DNA from: Trinickia sp. Y13 | Lineage (GTDB): Bacteria > Pseudomonadota > Gammaproteobacteria > Burkholderiales > Burkholderiaceae | Direction of reading: 5' to 3' | DNA: 64,000 nt | Assembly (NCBI RefSeq): GCF_029522115.1 | Contig: NZ_JAKWFK010000002.1 | Span: 434,001 to 498,000 of the forward strand | Part shown: one piece after another, positions 27,841 to 36,958 of the stretch | Layout: each line of letters starts with the position of its first letter | Numbering within the stretch: the stretch's first letter is position 1 | Position numbers and translations under genes: made by a program | Notes under the pieces: generated by a model | Told to the model about the DNA's origin: nothing | Seen by the model: only the letters and a program-made list of their open reading frames with translations | Databases searched by the model: none

Positions 27841-29148
27841 TTAGAGCACCGGGCCGCGCGCCAATTCGCGGCGCAGCAATGCATAGAGGAGGATGGCGCC
27901 GAAGGTGGCGGTGCCGATGCCGCCGAGGGCGAACCCGCCGAGCTGCAACGAGAAGTTGCCCGCGCCGATCACCAATGTCACGGCCGCGACGATCAGGTTG
28001 CGGTTGTCGGAGAAGTCGACTTTATTGACGACCCAAATGCGTGCGCCCGTCACGGCGATGAGGCCGAAGACGACGATCGACACGCCGCCCAGCACGGGTC
28101 CGGGAATCGTCTCGATCAGCGCGCCGAACTTCGGCGAGAAGCCGAGCACGATGGCGATGACGGCCGCGACGACGAACACGATCGTCGAATAGATCTTGGT
28201 GACCGCCATGACGCCGATGTTTTCCGCGTAGGTCGTGACGCCCGTGCCTCCGGCGAAGCCCGAAACGATGGTCGCGAGGCCGTCGCCCACGAAGGCGCGA
28301 CCAATGTAGCGATCGAGATTGTGCCCCGTCATCGCGCTCACCGCCTTGATGTGGCCGAGGTTCTCGGCGACGAGGATGATGGCGACGGGCGCGAGCAGCA
28401 ACATGGCATGCCCGTCGAAGACCGGCGCCGAGAAGTGCGGCATGCCGAACCAGGCGGCGTTGCCGACGATCGAAAAATCGATCGGCTTGCCAAGGCCCAT
28501 GCCGTTGGTGGCGACGGCGTAGATTGCGTAGGCGATCAGCAGGCCTACGAGAATGAGCAGCCGCTGCACCATGCCGCGCGTGAACACGGCGACGATGCCG
28601 ACGCTGAGCACGGTCACGACGGCCATCCACGAATCGAAGTTAGAGCCGCTCACGCCTTTCACGGCGATGGGGGCGAGGTTCAGGCCGATGACCGCGACGA
28701 TCGAACCGGTGACGACGGGCGGCATGAGCGTCTCGATCCACTTGGTGCCGACCGCTGCGACGACAAGCCCGATGATGGCGTACACCACGCCGCAGACGAT
28801 AATGCCGCCGAGCGCGACGGGGATGTTCAGGTTGGGGCCGTGTCCCGCATAGCCCGTCACGGCGATGACGAGCCCGATGAACGAAAAGCTCGAGCCCAGG
28901 TAGCTCGGCACTCGACCGCCGACGAGCACGAAGAACAGCAAGGTGCCGATGCCGGACATGAGAATGCACAAGTTCGGATCGAAGCCCATGAGCAGCGGGG
29001 CGAGCACGGTCGAGCCGAACATAGCGACCACGTGTTGAACGCCCATTGCGAACGTCTGTGGCCAGGGCAAACGCTCGTCGGGCGCGACGACGCGGCCCTC
29101 GGCGGCGCGCGGCGCGACTCGCCAGCGCGGAAAATAGGACTCGGCCAT
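27841..29148 (-). CDS. NCS2 nucleobase:cation symporter (uracil/xanthine permease family)
   Basis: 435 residues with the 14-helix NCS2 layout. Landmarks: MGVQHVVAMFGSTVLAPLLMG in TM1, the Gln-rich loop region GGRVPSYLGSSFSFIG, AENLGHIKAVSAMTG in TM8 and the NAT signature region AENIGVMAVTKIYS in TM10. Together these mark proton-coupled uracil, pyrimidine or xanthine uptake; UraA/RutG-type sequences are closest in style. The terminal PWPQTFAMG entry also fits. No purine or pyrimidine catabolic genes are nearby. Confidence 0.9.
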   Translation of the reverse strand: MAESYFPRWRVAPRAAEGRVVAPDERLPWPQTFAMGVQHVVAMFGSTVLAPLLMGFDPNLCILMSGIGTLLFFVLVGGRVPSYLGSSFSFIGLVIAVTGYAGHGPNLNIPVALGGIIVCGVVYAIIGLVVAAVGTKWIETLMPPVVTGSIVAVIGLNLAPIAVKGVSGSNFDSWMAVVTVLSVGIVAVFTRGMVQRLLILVGLLIAYAIYAVATNGMGLGKPIDFSIVGNAAWFGMPHFSAPVFDGHAMLLLAPVAIILVAENLGHIKAVSAMTGHNLDRYIGRAFVGDGLATIVSGFAGGTGVTTYAENIGVMAVTKIYSTIVFVVAAVIAIVLGFSPKFGALIETIPGPVLGGVSIVVFGLIAVTGARIWVVNKVDFSDNRNLIVAAVTLVIGAGNFSLQLGGFALGGIGTATFGAILLYALLRRELARGPVL

Positions 29149-29416
29149 GCTGATTGGGCTCCTTCTCGCGTGGGGGGACCGCCTTGGTGCGGCGGCGTAT
29201 TGGAATCACGCGCGAGTTTAAGGACGGCAATAAGCGGTGGCAAGCTGTCGATGGACGGCATGGGCTCTAAATTGCCGCACAGCGGCGTACGGGTGAATCC
29301 TGCCGAGCACAGCCGAGGACCGCAGAAGCCGAGACTTGGCACAGCCACTGCGGCGCGATTAGCGATAAAAGTGCCCGTGCTCACCCGCATGCGGTCGGCG
29401 CAGCCTTCTCTCCATC

Positions 29417-29821
29417 TCAGGCCACGCCACCGGCCCCGCACGGCACCGTCTCCCGCGGCCCGGCTTCGCCGCGCTCGCAAAACACCATTCGATACGTGCC
29501 CACCGGATGCGCGGCGACGAACCGGCGAAAGATCCGGACCGGCTCGCACCGCACGCCGCACGTGAACGCATCGAAGAATGCGCGTCCTTCGTCGGGATAC
29601 GTATGCAGCGAAACGTGCGACTCGGCGAGCAGCAGCAAGATCGTGACGCCGTTCGGTTCGAACGCGTGCTCGATCGTGCCAAGCACGGTCGCGCCCTCGG
29701 CCACCGCAGCATCGGTCAACGCGCGCACGAGTGCCCCGCGATCATTGAGCAGCGCATGGTCGGCTTGTGCAATGTCGACCAGCACGTGACGGCCATAGGC
29801 CAGATGCGGCGATTCACTCAT
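29417..29821 (-). CDS. SpeD-like pyruvoyl-dependent decarboxylase in the peptide operon
   Basis: 134 residues. AESHVSLHTYPDEG contains the Glu-Ser self-cleavage site (Ser becomes the pyruvoyl cofactor) and the His of class 1 AdoMet decarboxylases; FDAFTCG carries the catalytic Cys. The fold is the small prokaryotic SpeD type. It is the last gene of an operon with a 23-residue peptide, a radical SAM protein and an MFS transporter, and overlaps the transporter stop by 8 bases. No spermidine synthase gene accompanies it. Some SpeD homologues in mobile contexts have become ornithine or arginine decarboxylases, so AdoMet need not be the substrate. Confidence 0.82.
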   Translation of the reverse strand: MSESPHLAYGRHVLVDIAQADHALLNDRGALVRALTDAAVAEGATVLGTIEHAFEPNGVTILLLLAESHVSLHTYPDEGRAFFDAFTCGVRCEPVRIFRRFVAAHPVGTYRMVFCERGEAGPRETVPCGAGGVA

Positions 29822-31043
29822 GACGTTTGGACGCCCGTGCAGTGCCCGCATAGCCCACCGATACGACGGCTACGCCGATGATCGATATCCCGACGGCCAC
29901 CGGCGCAATGGCGCTGAGCGCACCCGCGAACGCGCCCGACATCGCCTCGCTCGTGTTGGCCAACGTCGAGAACAAGCTGAAGTTCTTGCCGACGTTCGCG
30001 TCGGTGGACAAGCGCTGAATGTTGGTGGGCAACACCACATCGACGAATGCACCGATCGCACCGAGCACGAAACAACCGGCGAACGTCGCCGGCGCGCTGA
30101 CCGCGCACAACGGCAGCAGCGCCAGCATGAAGCCGTAGCAGCGCCAATACGTCATCAAGCTCGGCGTGCTGAAATCGCGCGAGACGCTACTGCACACGAG
30201 CGCGCCGCTGAACGCGCCGAGGGCGATGGCGCTCATTGCGAAGCCGATGACGCTGTCGGCGTAGCCTTCGCTCTTGAGCATCGTCGGGATGAGCACGCGC
30301 AAGGCCGCGCCGACGAACAGAATGCACAACGCCGAGTATCCGATGCTGACGAATAACTCGCGCTTGGCCAGCGATGCCTTGAAGTTCGCCGCGAACTCGC
30401 CGTACAAGCCGCGCAGCGTGCAGCGCGCGATGGGCTCACGGTGTGCGGCCTGTTCCGATGCCGCGATCGTTCGCCAAACGCAGAGCGCCGAGATCAAATA
30501 AGTGGCCGCATCGATCGCCAGCACGTAGCCGGAGTCGGCCACGGCATAAAGCAGCCCGCCACCGAGCGCGGGACCGACGAGCCCGCCCATTTCCGCCGCC
30601 ATTTGCGCTGCGCCGTTGGCCGCGGGCAAGTGATCGGCCCGCACCAGCAAGGGGATCGTGCCTTGGAACGCGGGCTGAAACAGCGTGCGAAACGCCGTCA
30701 TCGACATGCCGATCAGGGCCAGCGCCGCCACGTCGATCTGCGTGCTCGACAACAGAAAACAGAACACGGCGGTAATGCTCATCCGCGCCAGATCGGCGGC
30801 GATCATCAACGAACGTCGCGAGCGCCGATCCGATAGCGCGCCGCCCAGCGGTCCGAGCACGACGTACGGGATGAATCGGAAGAAGTAGATCGCGCCCGAG
30901 AGCGCCACGTTCGCATGCGTGACGTTGAGCACGGTGACGATGAAGATGAATTCGTGAACGCCGTCGCCGATCTGCGACAGCAGATTGCCCGTCAGCAGGA
31001 TGGACAGCCGGCGTTCCTTGCGCAGCATCGCGAGCATCGTCAT
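29814..31043 (-). CDS. MFS transporter (exporter candidate of the peptide operon)
   Basis: 409 residues with twelve predicted membrane helices. The loop 2-3 signature reads GPLGGALSDRRSRR, the usual MFS motif A, and the N-terminal LLTGNLLSQIGDGVHEFIFIVTVL is typical of MFS_1/enterobactin-exporter-like (EntS) members. It starts within the radical SAM gene stop (31040-31043, ATGA) and ends overlapping the SpeD-like gene, so the three are translationally coupled. Export of the operon's product or an intermediate is the simplest role; uptake cannot be excluded. Confidence 0.85.
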   Translation of the reverse strand: MTMLAMLRKERRLSILLTGNLLSQIGDGVHEFIFIVTVLNVTHANVALSGAIYFFRFIPYVVLGPLGGALSDRRSRRSLMIAADLARMSITAVFCFLLSSTQIDVAALALIGMSMTAFRTLFQPAFQGTIPLLVRADHLPAANGAAQMAAEMGGLVGPALGGGLLYAVADSGYVLAIDAATYLISALCVWRTIAASEQAAHREPIARCTLRGLYGEFAANFKASLAKRELFVSIGYSALCILFVGAALRVLIPTMLKSEGYADSVIGFAMSAIALGAFSGALVCSSVSRDFSTPSLMTYWRCYGFMLALLPLCAVSAPATFAGCFVLGAIGAFVDVVLPTNIQRLSTDANVGKNFSLFSTLANTSEAMSGAFAGALSAIAPVAVGISIIGVAVVSVGYAGTARASKRHE

Positions 31044-32458
31044 CCCTCGGCGACTTGCGCGGACACGAGCGGAAACAACAGTTCCCGCTTGGAGAACCGC
31101 CGGCCAGAGTCTTTCAGCTTATCGATCACCATGCCGTTCATCAGCAACTGGTCCGCGTTCGGCATGAGGTAGTACATGAGATTGACGTACCAATACCAGC
31201 CGAGCTTGGTCAACGCCAACGACGTATCGTCCTCGACGACGAATCCTTCTTGCCGAACGCGGTCCAGCTTTTCCAGCACTTCCGGATGCACGGCATCCCA
31301 TCGCACGTGCCGTTTATCGAGCCGGCCGTGATACGGCAAACGCAGCACGATCGGCCGGGCGAAATCGAGCGCCCGCTCATGCCGGCTGATTTCGCAAGGG
31401 ACGCGGCCTTGCGCGATTGCCTCGCGATAAACCTTCTTGCTGTGGGTTTGCGTCAGCACGTGCCCGATCGTCGAGCTGATCGCATTGACGCCGAAGCCCA
31501 TCAGGTCGTGATCGTGATAGCCGTACACATGCTCGTGATAGACGAACGAATATGCGTCGCTCACGACATCGCCCGTAGCGGGCGTGCGAACGTAGCCGTG
31601 GCCGTTATGCGGCATGAACCCCGCGTGGCGCATCGCTTGATCGATCAACAGGTTCATGCCGAACTTGCGCATGGCCGAAGTGGGCGCGGCGCCGGCCGCC
31701 TCCAGTTTGGCGTGCAAGCCGACCTGCGTGACGATGTTATCGATCGGATAGATGTCGACGTTGGTCGTTCCGAGCGCAACGGCCGCTTCCAGATCGGCGA
31801 TCAACTCCTCTTCGTCTTGACCGCTCATGCCGTACAAGATGTCGAACGTTTGATACGGAAAGCACTGTTTCAACAGCGCGGCCGCATCATGGATTTGATC
31901 GAGCGTGGCGGTCAGATCGAACATGTCGCGCCATTTCAGCGAAAAGCTCTGCAAGCCGAAGCGCGGGTGCGTAACCCCGATGGCGCGCATGGCTTGCGCG
32001 CGCTCCTGGGTCAAGCTCTTGGCTTCGACCTCGAACGAAAATTCCCGCAGGTGAGACAAGTCGAAGGTGCGCCGTATCAAATCGCCGAGTTCGACGATCT
32101 GCTCCGGATCCAGCAAGCTTGGCGTGCCACCGCCGAAGAAGATTGCCGAAACCGGCACGCGCTTCAAGTCGATCAGATCCGCTTTCAAACGAATTTCGGC
32201 AAGCAAGCTCGCGAAGTATTCGTCGATGACGGCGCGGCTCGAATAGCGGCCCCGCGTAAATGGGCAGAAGTTGCAGATCGTGTCACAAAACGGGATGTGG
32301 AAATACAGCGCGCGCGAGCGCACATGGCGCGCCGCCTCGTTCCAGACTTGCGGCACGGACAACGCAGCGCGCGCTTTTCCCTGGTTCGGAAAGAAGAAGT
32401 TGTAGATCGGAAACTGGCGATCGAATTTGACGAGCGTGCTGCCTGAGCGCAACTGCAT
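31040..32458 (-). CDS. HemN-like radical SAM enzyme of the peptide operon
   Basis: 472 residues. FHIPFCDTICNFCPF gives the CX3CX2C cluster that binds the 4Fe-4S/AdoMet centre, followed by SAIFFGGGTPSLLDPEQI and ALYFHIP-type HemN signatures; the C-terminal part resembles the HemN accessory domain. Members of this family include coproporphyrinogen oxidases, heme-cleaving ChuW/HutW and methylases or cyclopropanases of natural products. The ATG at 32458 has GGAGAA at good spacing. Position directly after a tiny peptide gene suggests peptide modification rather than heme synthesis. Confidence 0.85.
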   Translation of the reverse strand: MQLRSGSTLVKFDRQFPIYNFFFPNQGKARAALSVPQVWNEAARHVRSRALYFHIPFCDTICNFCPFTRGRYSSRAVIDEYFASLLAEIRLKADLIDLKRVPVSAIFFGGGTPSLLDPEQIVELGDLIRRTFDLSHLREFSFEVEAKSLTQERAQAMRAIGVTHPRFGLQSFSLKWRDMFDLTATLDQIHDAAALLKQCFPYQTFDILYGMSGQDEEELIADLEAAVALGTTNVDIYPIDNIVTQVGLHAKLEAAGAAPTSAMRKFGMNLLIDQAMRHAGFMPHNGHGYVRTPATGDVVSDAYSFVYHEHVYGYHDHDLMGFGVNAISSTIGHVLTQTHSKKVYREAIAQGRVPCEISRHERALDFARPIVLRLPYHGRLDKRHVRWDAVHPEVLEKLDRVRQEGFVVEDDTSLALTKLGWYWYVNLMYYLMPNADQLLMNGMVIDKLKDSGRRFSKRELLFPLVSAQVAEG

Positions 32459-32474
32459 GCGTTTCTCCAAATGG

Positions 32475-32493
32475 AAGGGGCGCACGGCCCCTT
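32475..32493 (-). promoter_or_regulatory. intercistronic hairpin between peptide gene and radical SAM gene
   Basis: Arms AAGGGGC / GCCCCTT (7 bp, G-C rich) with a 5-base loop lie in the 56-base gap between the peptide stop and the radical SAM start. No T run follows, so it may be an attenuator or an mRNA-stabilising or processing element that lets the peptide be made in excess over the enzymes, as in many modified-peptide operons. Confidence 0.5.
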
Positions 32494-32514
32494 CTCGCTT
32501 CTATACCGGACCGC

Positions 32515-32586
32515 TTACCAAACGCCCATCTTCACGGGCATGGGCTGCACCTTGGGCGGCTCGAAGTAGTGCGACACGTCGTTCAT
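32515..32586 (-). CDS. 23-residue peptide, candidate RiPP precursor
   Basis: ATG at 32586 with AGGAG 8 bases upstream and a TAA stop at 32515. The peptide starts MNDVSHYF and ends KMGVW; Pro at 10, 11, 15 and 17, Met at 16 and 20, Lys at 12 and 19, and a C-terminal Trp23. It has no Cys, no hydrophobic signal and no double-Gly leader, and its size is like PqqA. It heads the operon with a HemN-like radical SAM enzyme, MFS transporter and SpeD-like decarboxylase. The strong ribosome site and position argue for real translation. It could instead be a regulatory leader peptide. Confidence 0.65.
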   Translation of the reverse strand: MNDVSHYFEPPKVQPMPVKMGVW

Positions 32587-32605
32587 TTCGGACTCCTAAT
32601 TGAGT

Positions 32606-32645
32606 GCAGGACACCTCCTGCGGGACGTTGGCCGGGAATGCCAAC
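32606..32645. promoter_or_regulatory. two inverted repeats upstream of the peptide gene
   Basis: GCAGGA-N4-TCCTGC (32606-32621) and GTTGGC-N7-GCCAAC (32627-32645) lie 20 to 60 bases upstream of the peptide start codon, in what should be its 5' leader or promoter. One may be an operator and the other a leader hairpin. The remaining sequence to 32875 contains AT-rich patches suited to a promoter but no gene. Confidence 0.4.
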
Positions 32646-32875
32646 ATTCGGTGAGTCATCGCCACGAAATCTTACACGGGCGACGTTTATCTCGATTAGG
32701 CGAATTTAACGGAGGGCGCGATCGCAACGAACCCGTCAAGCTTGATAGGAAGCGCACGCGCTACGGACGTGCCATGCGGGGCACCGGACCGAATGAACGA
32801 CAGGCGGGGAGCGGGCGCACATAGCGCCCGGTAAGAGGAGAGGGGACGATGGCTAAAGCGGCCGCGTTGGGCGGC

Positions 32876-33298
32876 TTATCGCTTGGCGTGCTTGGCTTGC
32901 CACGCTTTCATGAACTGAATCTCTTTGCGCTGGCTCGCCACGATGCGCTCGGCCAGGCGCTTCAGCTGCGGGTCTTTGCCATATTTGAGCTCGACTTGCG
33001 CCATGTCCACCGCGCCTTGATGATGCGGGATCATGTGCGACACGAAATCTTCGTCGGCATGGCCGGTATAGGCTGATCCTTCCATCGACTTCATCATCCG
33101 CTCGTCCGCGGACTTGAATGCGGCGGTTGAATCGCCGGTCGCGCCTTGACTGCCTGCGGGCGCCGATTGCGCCTCGGCCGTGCTGCTCATGCTGGGCATC
33201 GATGCACTCTGCTGCGCCTGAGCTAGGAGCGGCGCGCCGTAGAGCGCGGCGGCGGCAACCCAAAGCAGCGGTGAGCCGATTTTGCGGGGACATTGCAT
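32876..33298 (-). CDS. exported DUF305 protein
   Basis: 140 residues: signal peptide (LLWVAAAALYGAPLLAQA), a Ser/Ala-rich linker with several Met, and one DUF305 domain with FVSHMIPHHQGAVDMAQVEL and IVASQRKEIQFMKAW. The HMIPHHQ motif is suited to metal binding, and DUF305 proteins often occur with copper-resistance genes. The ATG at 33298 is preceded by GAGGAGGTG, an excellent ribosome site. It is upstream of the peptide operon on the same strand with a 289-base gap, so probably a separate unit. Confidence 0.87.
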   Translation of the reverse strand: MQCPRKIGSPLLWVAAAALYGAPLLAQAQQSASMPSMSSTAEAQSAPAGSQGATGDSTAAFKSADERMMKSMEGSAYTGHADEDFVSHMIPHHQGAVDMAQVELKYGKDPQLKRLAERIVASQRKEIQFMKAWQAKHAKR

Positions 33299-33474
33299 GC
33301 GTATCACCTCCTCATTGACGGTGGACAGTCGTGCGCGAGCGGCGGACGGAACGCGGGCCGCGGGCCGCGCCATCGGCATGCCAGGCCGTTGATTGCGCTG
33401 CCTCTAAAGCAGCTCGCAGCAAGTTCTCAGCAAATTCGATGCCAATGATCGGGCCGGGTGCCCCCGCCGCGCGC

Positions 33475-34431
33475 TCAGTACGCCATGAGGTCCTTATAGT
33501 TCTGCGGCGTGATGAGCTTGAACGGCACGTCGACGGCGCGCGGCACGTTCGGCTCGCCCTTCTTCATGGCAATCGCTAGATCGACGGCCGCCACGCCTTG
33601 TCCCTTCGCGTCTTGATAGACGGTCGCCTTCATCGCGCCTCGATCCATCTGCGCGAGCGCATCGGGGGTGGCGTCGATGCCCATGATGAACATGCTGCCG
33701 GGCGCGCGACCCGCCTTGTGCAAGGCGATGATCGCGCCGATCGCCATCTCGTCGTTGTTCGCGACGATCGCATCGAGCTTTTTGTCCTGCTTGAGCCAAT
33801 CGGCCGTCATCGCCATGCCCTTCTCGCGCGACCAATCGCCCACCTGTTCGATGGCCAGATGCATGCCGGGATAATGCGCCAGAACTTCCTTGAACCCCCG
33901 CGTGCGCAAGACCGCCGCCTCCGTGCTCAACTGGCCGACCATCAACGCGACCTCGCCTTTGCCGCCCAGTTGCTGCGCAACGTAGTCGGCTTGCATCCGC
34001 CCCGCCAGGATGTCTTGCGATCCCACATACGCCATGCCCTCGCCAATGGGCTCGCTCGGCTTGCGATTCACGTAGACGAGCGGCACCTTGGCGTCGCGAA
34101 TCGTCTTGGTCATCGTCGCCGTCGCCGTGGCATCGACGGGCAAGATCACGATCGCATCGACGTGATCGTTCGCGATCAGCGAGGCGACCTCTTCGTTTTG
34201 ACGCTGCTGATCGGAATGGCCATCGGCGAACACGGGTTTCCACCCTTGCTTGCGCGCTTCCTTGGACATCGCTTCGCGCAAAAGCGTGGGGAAGTTGTCG
34301 TCGAATTCGGCCATGGCAATGCCGATCTTCGGTTTAGCGGGCGCGTCCGTTTGCGCCGAGGCGCCCGTCCAGGATGCGGCCCAGAGGCACACTGCAAAGA
34401 GCGAAGCGCCTAGAAAATCGATCGCTTTCAT
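33475..34431 (-). CDS. periplasmic sugar-binding protein coupled to a chemoreceptor
   Basis: 318 residues: signal peptide ([15 protein letters not shown]), then the peripla_BP_4 fold of ribose/inositol/rhizopine-type proteins ([39 protein letters not shown]-like strand; [50 protein letters not shown]). Its ATG overlaps the chemoreceptor stop by four bases (34428-34431). There are no ABC permease or ATPase genes beside it, so it probably delivers ligand-bound signal to the receptor instead of serving uptake. The sugar is unknown. Confidence 0.88.
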   Translation of the reverse strand: MKAIDFLGASLFAVCLWAASWTGASAQTDAPAKPKIGIAMAEFDDNFPTLLREAMSKEARKQGWKPVFADGHSDQQRQNEEVASLIANDHVDAIVILPVDATATATMTKTIRDAKVPLVYVNRKPSEPIGEGMAYVGSQDILAGRMQADYVAQQLGGKGEVALMVGQLSTEAAVLRTRGFKEVLAHYPGMHLAIEQVGDWSREKGMAMTADWLKQDKKLDAIVANNDEMAIGAIIALHKAGRAPGSMFIMGIDATPDALAQMDRGAMKATVYQDAKGQGVAAVDLAIAMKKGEPNVPRAVDVPFKLITPQNYKDLMAY

Positions 34432-35978
34432 GCTGCGCTCACCCGGAACACTGCCACGAGAGAAGCGAGCCGGTCCGCTTGATCACGCAACGACGAAGCG
34501 GCCGATGCGGACTGCTCGACGAGCGCGGCGTTTTGCTGCGTCGTCTCGTCGATATGCACCACGGCCTCGCGCACTTGCACGAGATCGCGTTGCTGTGCGT
34601 GCGAAGCGTCGGCGATTTCGCCGATCAGCGCGCCGACGTGGCGGACGGCTTCGATGATGTCGCCCATCGCGCCGCCCGCTTCGCCCACGAGCTGGCCGCC
34701 CGCGCCCACGCTGGCGACCGACGACTCGATCAACTCCTTGATCTCCTTGGCGGCGGCAGCCGAGCGTTGCGCGAGGCCGCGCACTTCGCTCGCGACCACG
34801 GCAAAGCCGCGGCCCTGCTCACCCGCGCGCGCAGCTTCGACCGCAGCGTTCAGCGCGAGGATATTCGTCTGGAATGCGATGCCGTCGATCACGCCGATGA
34901 TGTCGCTGATCTTGCTCGACGAGGCCGTGATCTCGTTCATGCTCGTCACGACGCGCGAGACGATATCGCCGCCGCGCTCGGCCGCATTGAACGCCTGCTG
35001 CGAAAGCGCGTTGACCTGCAACGCGGTGTCGGTCGCTTGCGAAGCCGACTGGCCCAGTTGGTCCATGTACGTCGCCGTTTGCTGCACGCTGAACGCGACT
35101 TTCTCGGTGCGGGCGCTCAAATCGAGATTGCCCGCCGCGATTTCGCTCGATGCGGTATTGACCGATTCCACGCCGTCCCGCACCTCGGCAATGAGCGTGC
35201 GCAGGCGATCGGACATTTCGGACAACGAACGAATCATGCGTGCGACTTCGTCGTCGCCCTGCGCGCGCAGGTTGACCGTCAAGTCGCCGCGCGCGACAGT
35301 CTGCGCGAAGTCCACCGCCGCATTGAGCGGCACGCTGATCGCGCGCGCAACGAGCGTCATCAAGATTGCGGCGATGGCCGCCGCGATCACCACCGCAATC
35401 GCGATCAACGTGAGCGAGCGATGCGCGGCGCTCGTCGCCGCGTCGCTTGCGTGCGTCGCCTCGCCCTGGCTCGCGCTCGCCAATTCCGAGAGTTCGGTCG
35501 TCAAACGCTCGAAGCTTTTTGCGCTGTCCTGCATGATGATGGCGCGCGCCGCGTTGGGCGATGCATTGTCGACTTCGTCTTGCAGCTTCGCATCGAGCGC
35601 GAGATAGTCGCGCCACTCGGCGCTCGCTTGCTCGTACGTCTTGCGCTCGGCATCGCCGAGTTGTTGTTCGCCGAACGCTTTGAGCTGCGCAGTCATCGCA
35701 TCGATGCTCTTCTTCAGCTCCGGCAACACTTGGTCGCGCTGATCGTAGCGCACGAGAATGTAGGCGAATTCCTTGTTGCGCACGGTAGCCGCGAGTTGAG
35801 CGGTGCGCTGCGCCCCCATGGCCGTGGGCATCCATCGGCCGCTGATCGCCCCGCTTTGGGACGCGATCCGCGCGATTTGAATGGCGCCGAACCCACCGAC
35901 CAACAACAGGCTGGCCAATGCCACGGCAAGCACGATCTGCAGCTTACGGGCCACAGATACTTGAGAAAGAGCGTTCAT
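34428..35978 (-). CDS. methyl-accepting chemotaxis protein
   Basis: 516 residues: TM1 ([21 protein letters not shown]), a ~150-residue four-helix-bundle periplasmic sensor (4[29 protein letters not shown]), TM2 ([19 protein letters not shown]), HAMP, and the signalling hairpin with [20 protein letters not shown]. It ends in FRVSAA with no CheR-binding pentapeptide. The ATG at 35978 begins the TM1 region; an upstream in-frame start is not needed. Translational coupling to a binding protein suggests indirect ligand sensing as in Tsr/Trg-type receptors. Confidence 0.93.
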   Translation of the reverse strand: MNALSQVSVARKLQIVLAVALASLLLVGGFGAIQIARIASQSGAISGRWMPTAMGAQRTAQLAATVRNKEFAYILVRYDQRDQVLPELKKSIDAMTAQLKAFGEQQLGDAERKTYEQASAEWRDYLALDAKLQDEVDNASPNAARAIIMQDSAKSFERLTTELSELASASQGEATHASDAATSAAHRSLTLIAIAVVIAAAIAAILMTLVARAISVPLNAAVDFAQTVARGDLTVNLRAQGDDEVARMIRSLSEMSDRLRTLIAEVRDGVESVNTASSEIAAGNLDLSARTEKVAFSVQQTATYMDQLGQSASQATDTALQVNALSQQAFNAAERGGDIVSRVVTSMNEITASSSKISDIIGVIDGIAFQTNILALNAAVEAARAGEQGRGFAVVASEVRGLAQRSAAAAKEIKELIESSVASVGAGGQLVGEAGGAMGDIIEAVRHVGALIGEIADASHAQQRDLVQVREAVVHIDETTQQNAALVEQSASAASSLRDQADRLASLVAVFRVSAA

Positions 35979-36031
35979 AGTCGAAAGTAAGAAGTCCGTG
36001 TAAATGCTTAAAAGAGCATTTCCCGCACTGC

Positions 36032-36058
36032 TTATCGGCACCGGAGGCGGCCCGCTTA
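36032..36058 (-). promoter_or_regulatory. sigma-28 (FliA) promoter for the chemoreceptor operon
   Basis: On the minus strand, TAAG, 15 bases, then GCCGATAA: the -10 is an exact match to the flagellar sigma-28 consensus, and the -35 and spacing fit TAAA-N15-GCCGATAA. It ends 54 bases before the chemoreceptor start codon, placing the receptor and binding protein in the late flagellar/chemotaxis regulon. Confidence 0.65.
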
Positions 36059-36247
36059 ATCTTTTAAGTATCTTTTTATTTAGCACCGGACCCTCGTGCG
36101 CGCGCGGCGTCCGCTTCCGTGCCGCGACCTGTGCTCAAATCAAGGGGCGCGACATCGGCGGTCACGTTACGGCTTCAAGGTGGAAGTCGAAGCGACCGCA
36201 GTCATTTAACCTAGCTCGAACACACGTAGAACCGCGAACCGACGACA

Positions 36248-36853
36248 ATGGAAAAAAACCGATTGGAAGCATTCAGCGACGGCGTGATGGCCGTCATCAT
36301 CACCATCATGGTGCTCGAACTGAAAGTTCCGCACGGCGAGGACCTGCCCGCACTGGCGCAGCTTTGGCCCATTGCCATGAGCTACGTGCTCAGCTTTATC
36401 TACATCGGCATCTATTGGAACAATCACCATCATCTGCTGCAGGCTTCGCACCGCGTGACCGGCGCGATTCTCTGGTGGAATCTGCACCTCTTGTTTTGGC
36501 TGTCGCTACTGCCGTTCAGCACGGGATGGATGGGTGAGAACCATTTCGCACGATGGCCGACCGTGCTCTACGGCGTGAACCTACTCGCATGCGCGTGCGC
36601 CTGGTTCATCTTGGAAACGGGGCTCGTGCGCCATCATGGGCCGGGCAGTCTCCTTGCACAGGCGATTGGCCGCGATACGAAAGGAAAGGCTTCGCCGCTC
36701 TTGTACCTGCTGGGCATCGCGGCCGCGTGGGCAGGCTATCCGCGCATCGGTCTCGCCTTCTTCGCCGGAGTGGCGTTGCTGTGGCTCGTGCCGGACCGTC
36801 GGGTCGAACGGCTGATCGCGGCGCGCGATAAGGGGAGCGGGGATGTACGCTAG
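36248..36853 (+). CDS. TMEM175-family (DUF1211) membrane protein, potassium channel-like
   Basis: 201 residues with six membrane helices. TM1 carries RLEAFSDGVMAVIITIMVLELK, the RxxxFSDGVxAxxxT signature of bacterial TMEM175 channels, and the next loop has YIGIYWNNHHHLL. Bacterial homologues conduct potassium as tetramers. The start MEKNR is directly before TM1. It is divergent from the chemoreceptor gene. Confidence 0.88.
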   Translation: MEKNRLEAFSDGVMAVIITIMVLELKVPHGEDLPALAQLWPIAMSYVLSFIYIGIYWNNHHHLLQASHRVTGAILWWNLHLLFWLSLLPFSTGWMGENHFARWPTVLYGVNLLACACAWFILETGLVRHHGPGSLLAQAIGRDTKGKASPLLYLLGIAAAWAGYPRIGLAFFAGVALLWLVPDRRVERLIAARDKGSGDVR

Positions 36854-36958
36854 CGGCGCTGCACGAATGCGTAGGAGTCCGCGCGGTCAACCGGCGGGGT
36901 CGCGCACCGTTAACGGGGAGAAGCCTTTTGCTTCACACCACTTCAGGAGGGAATGGTC

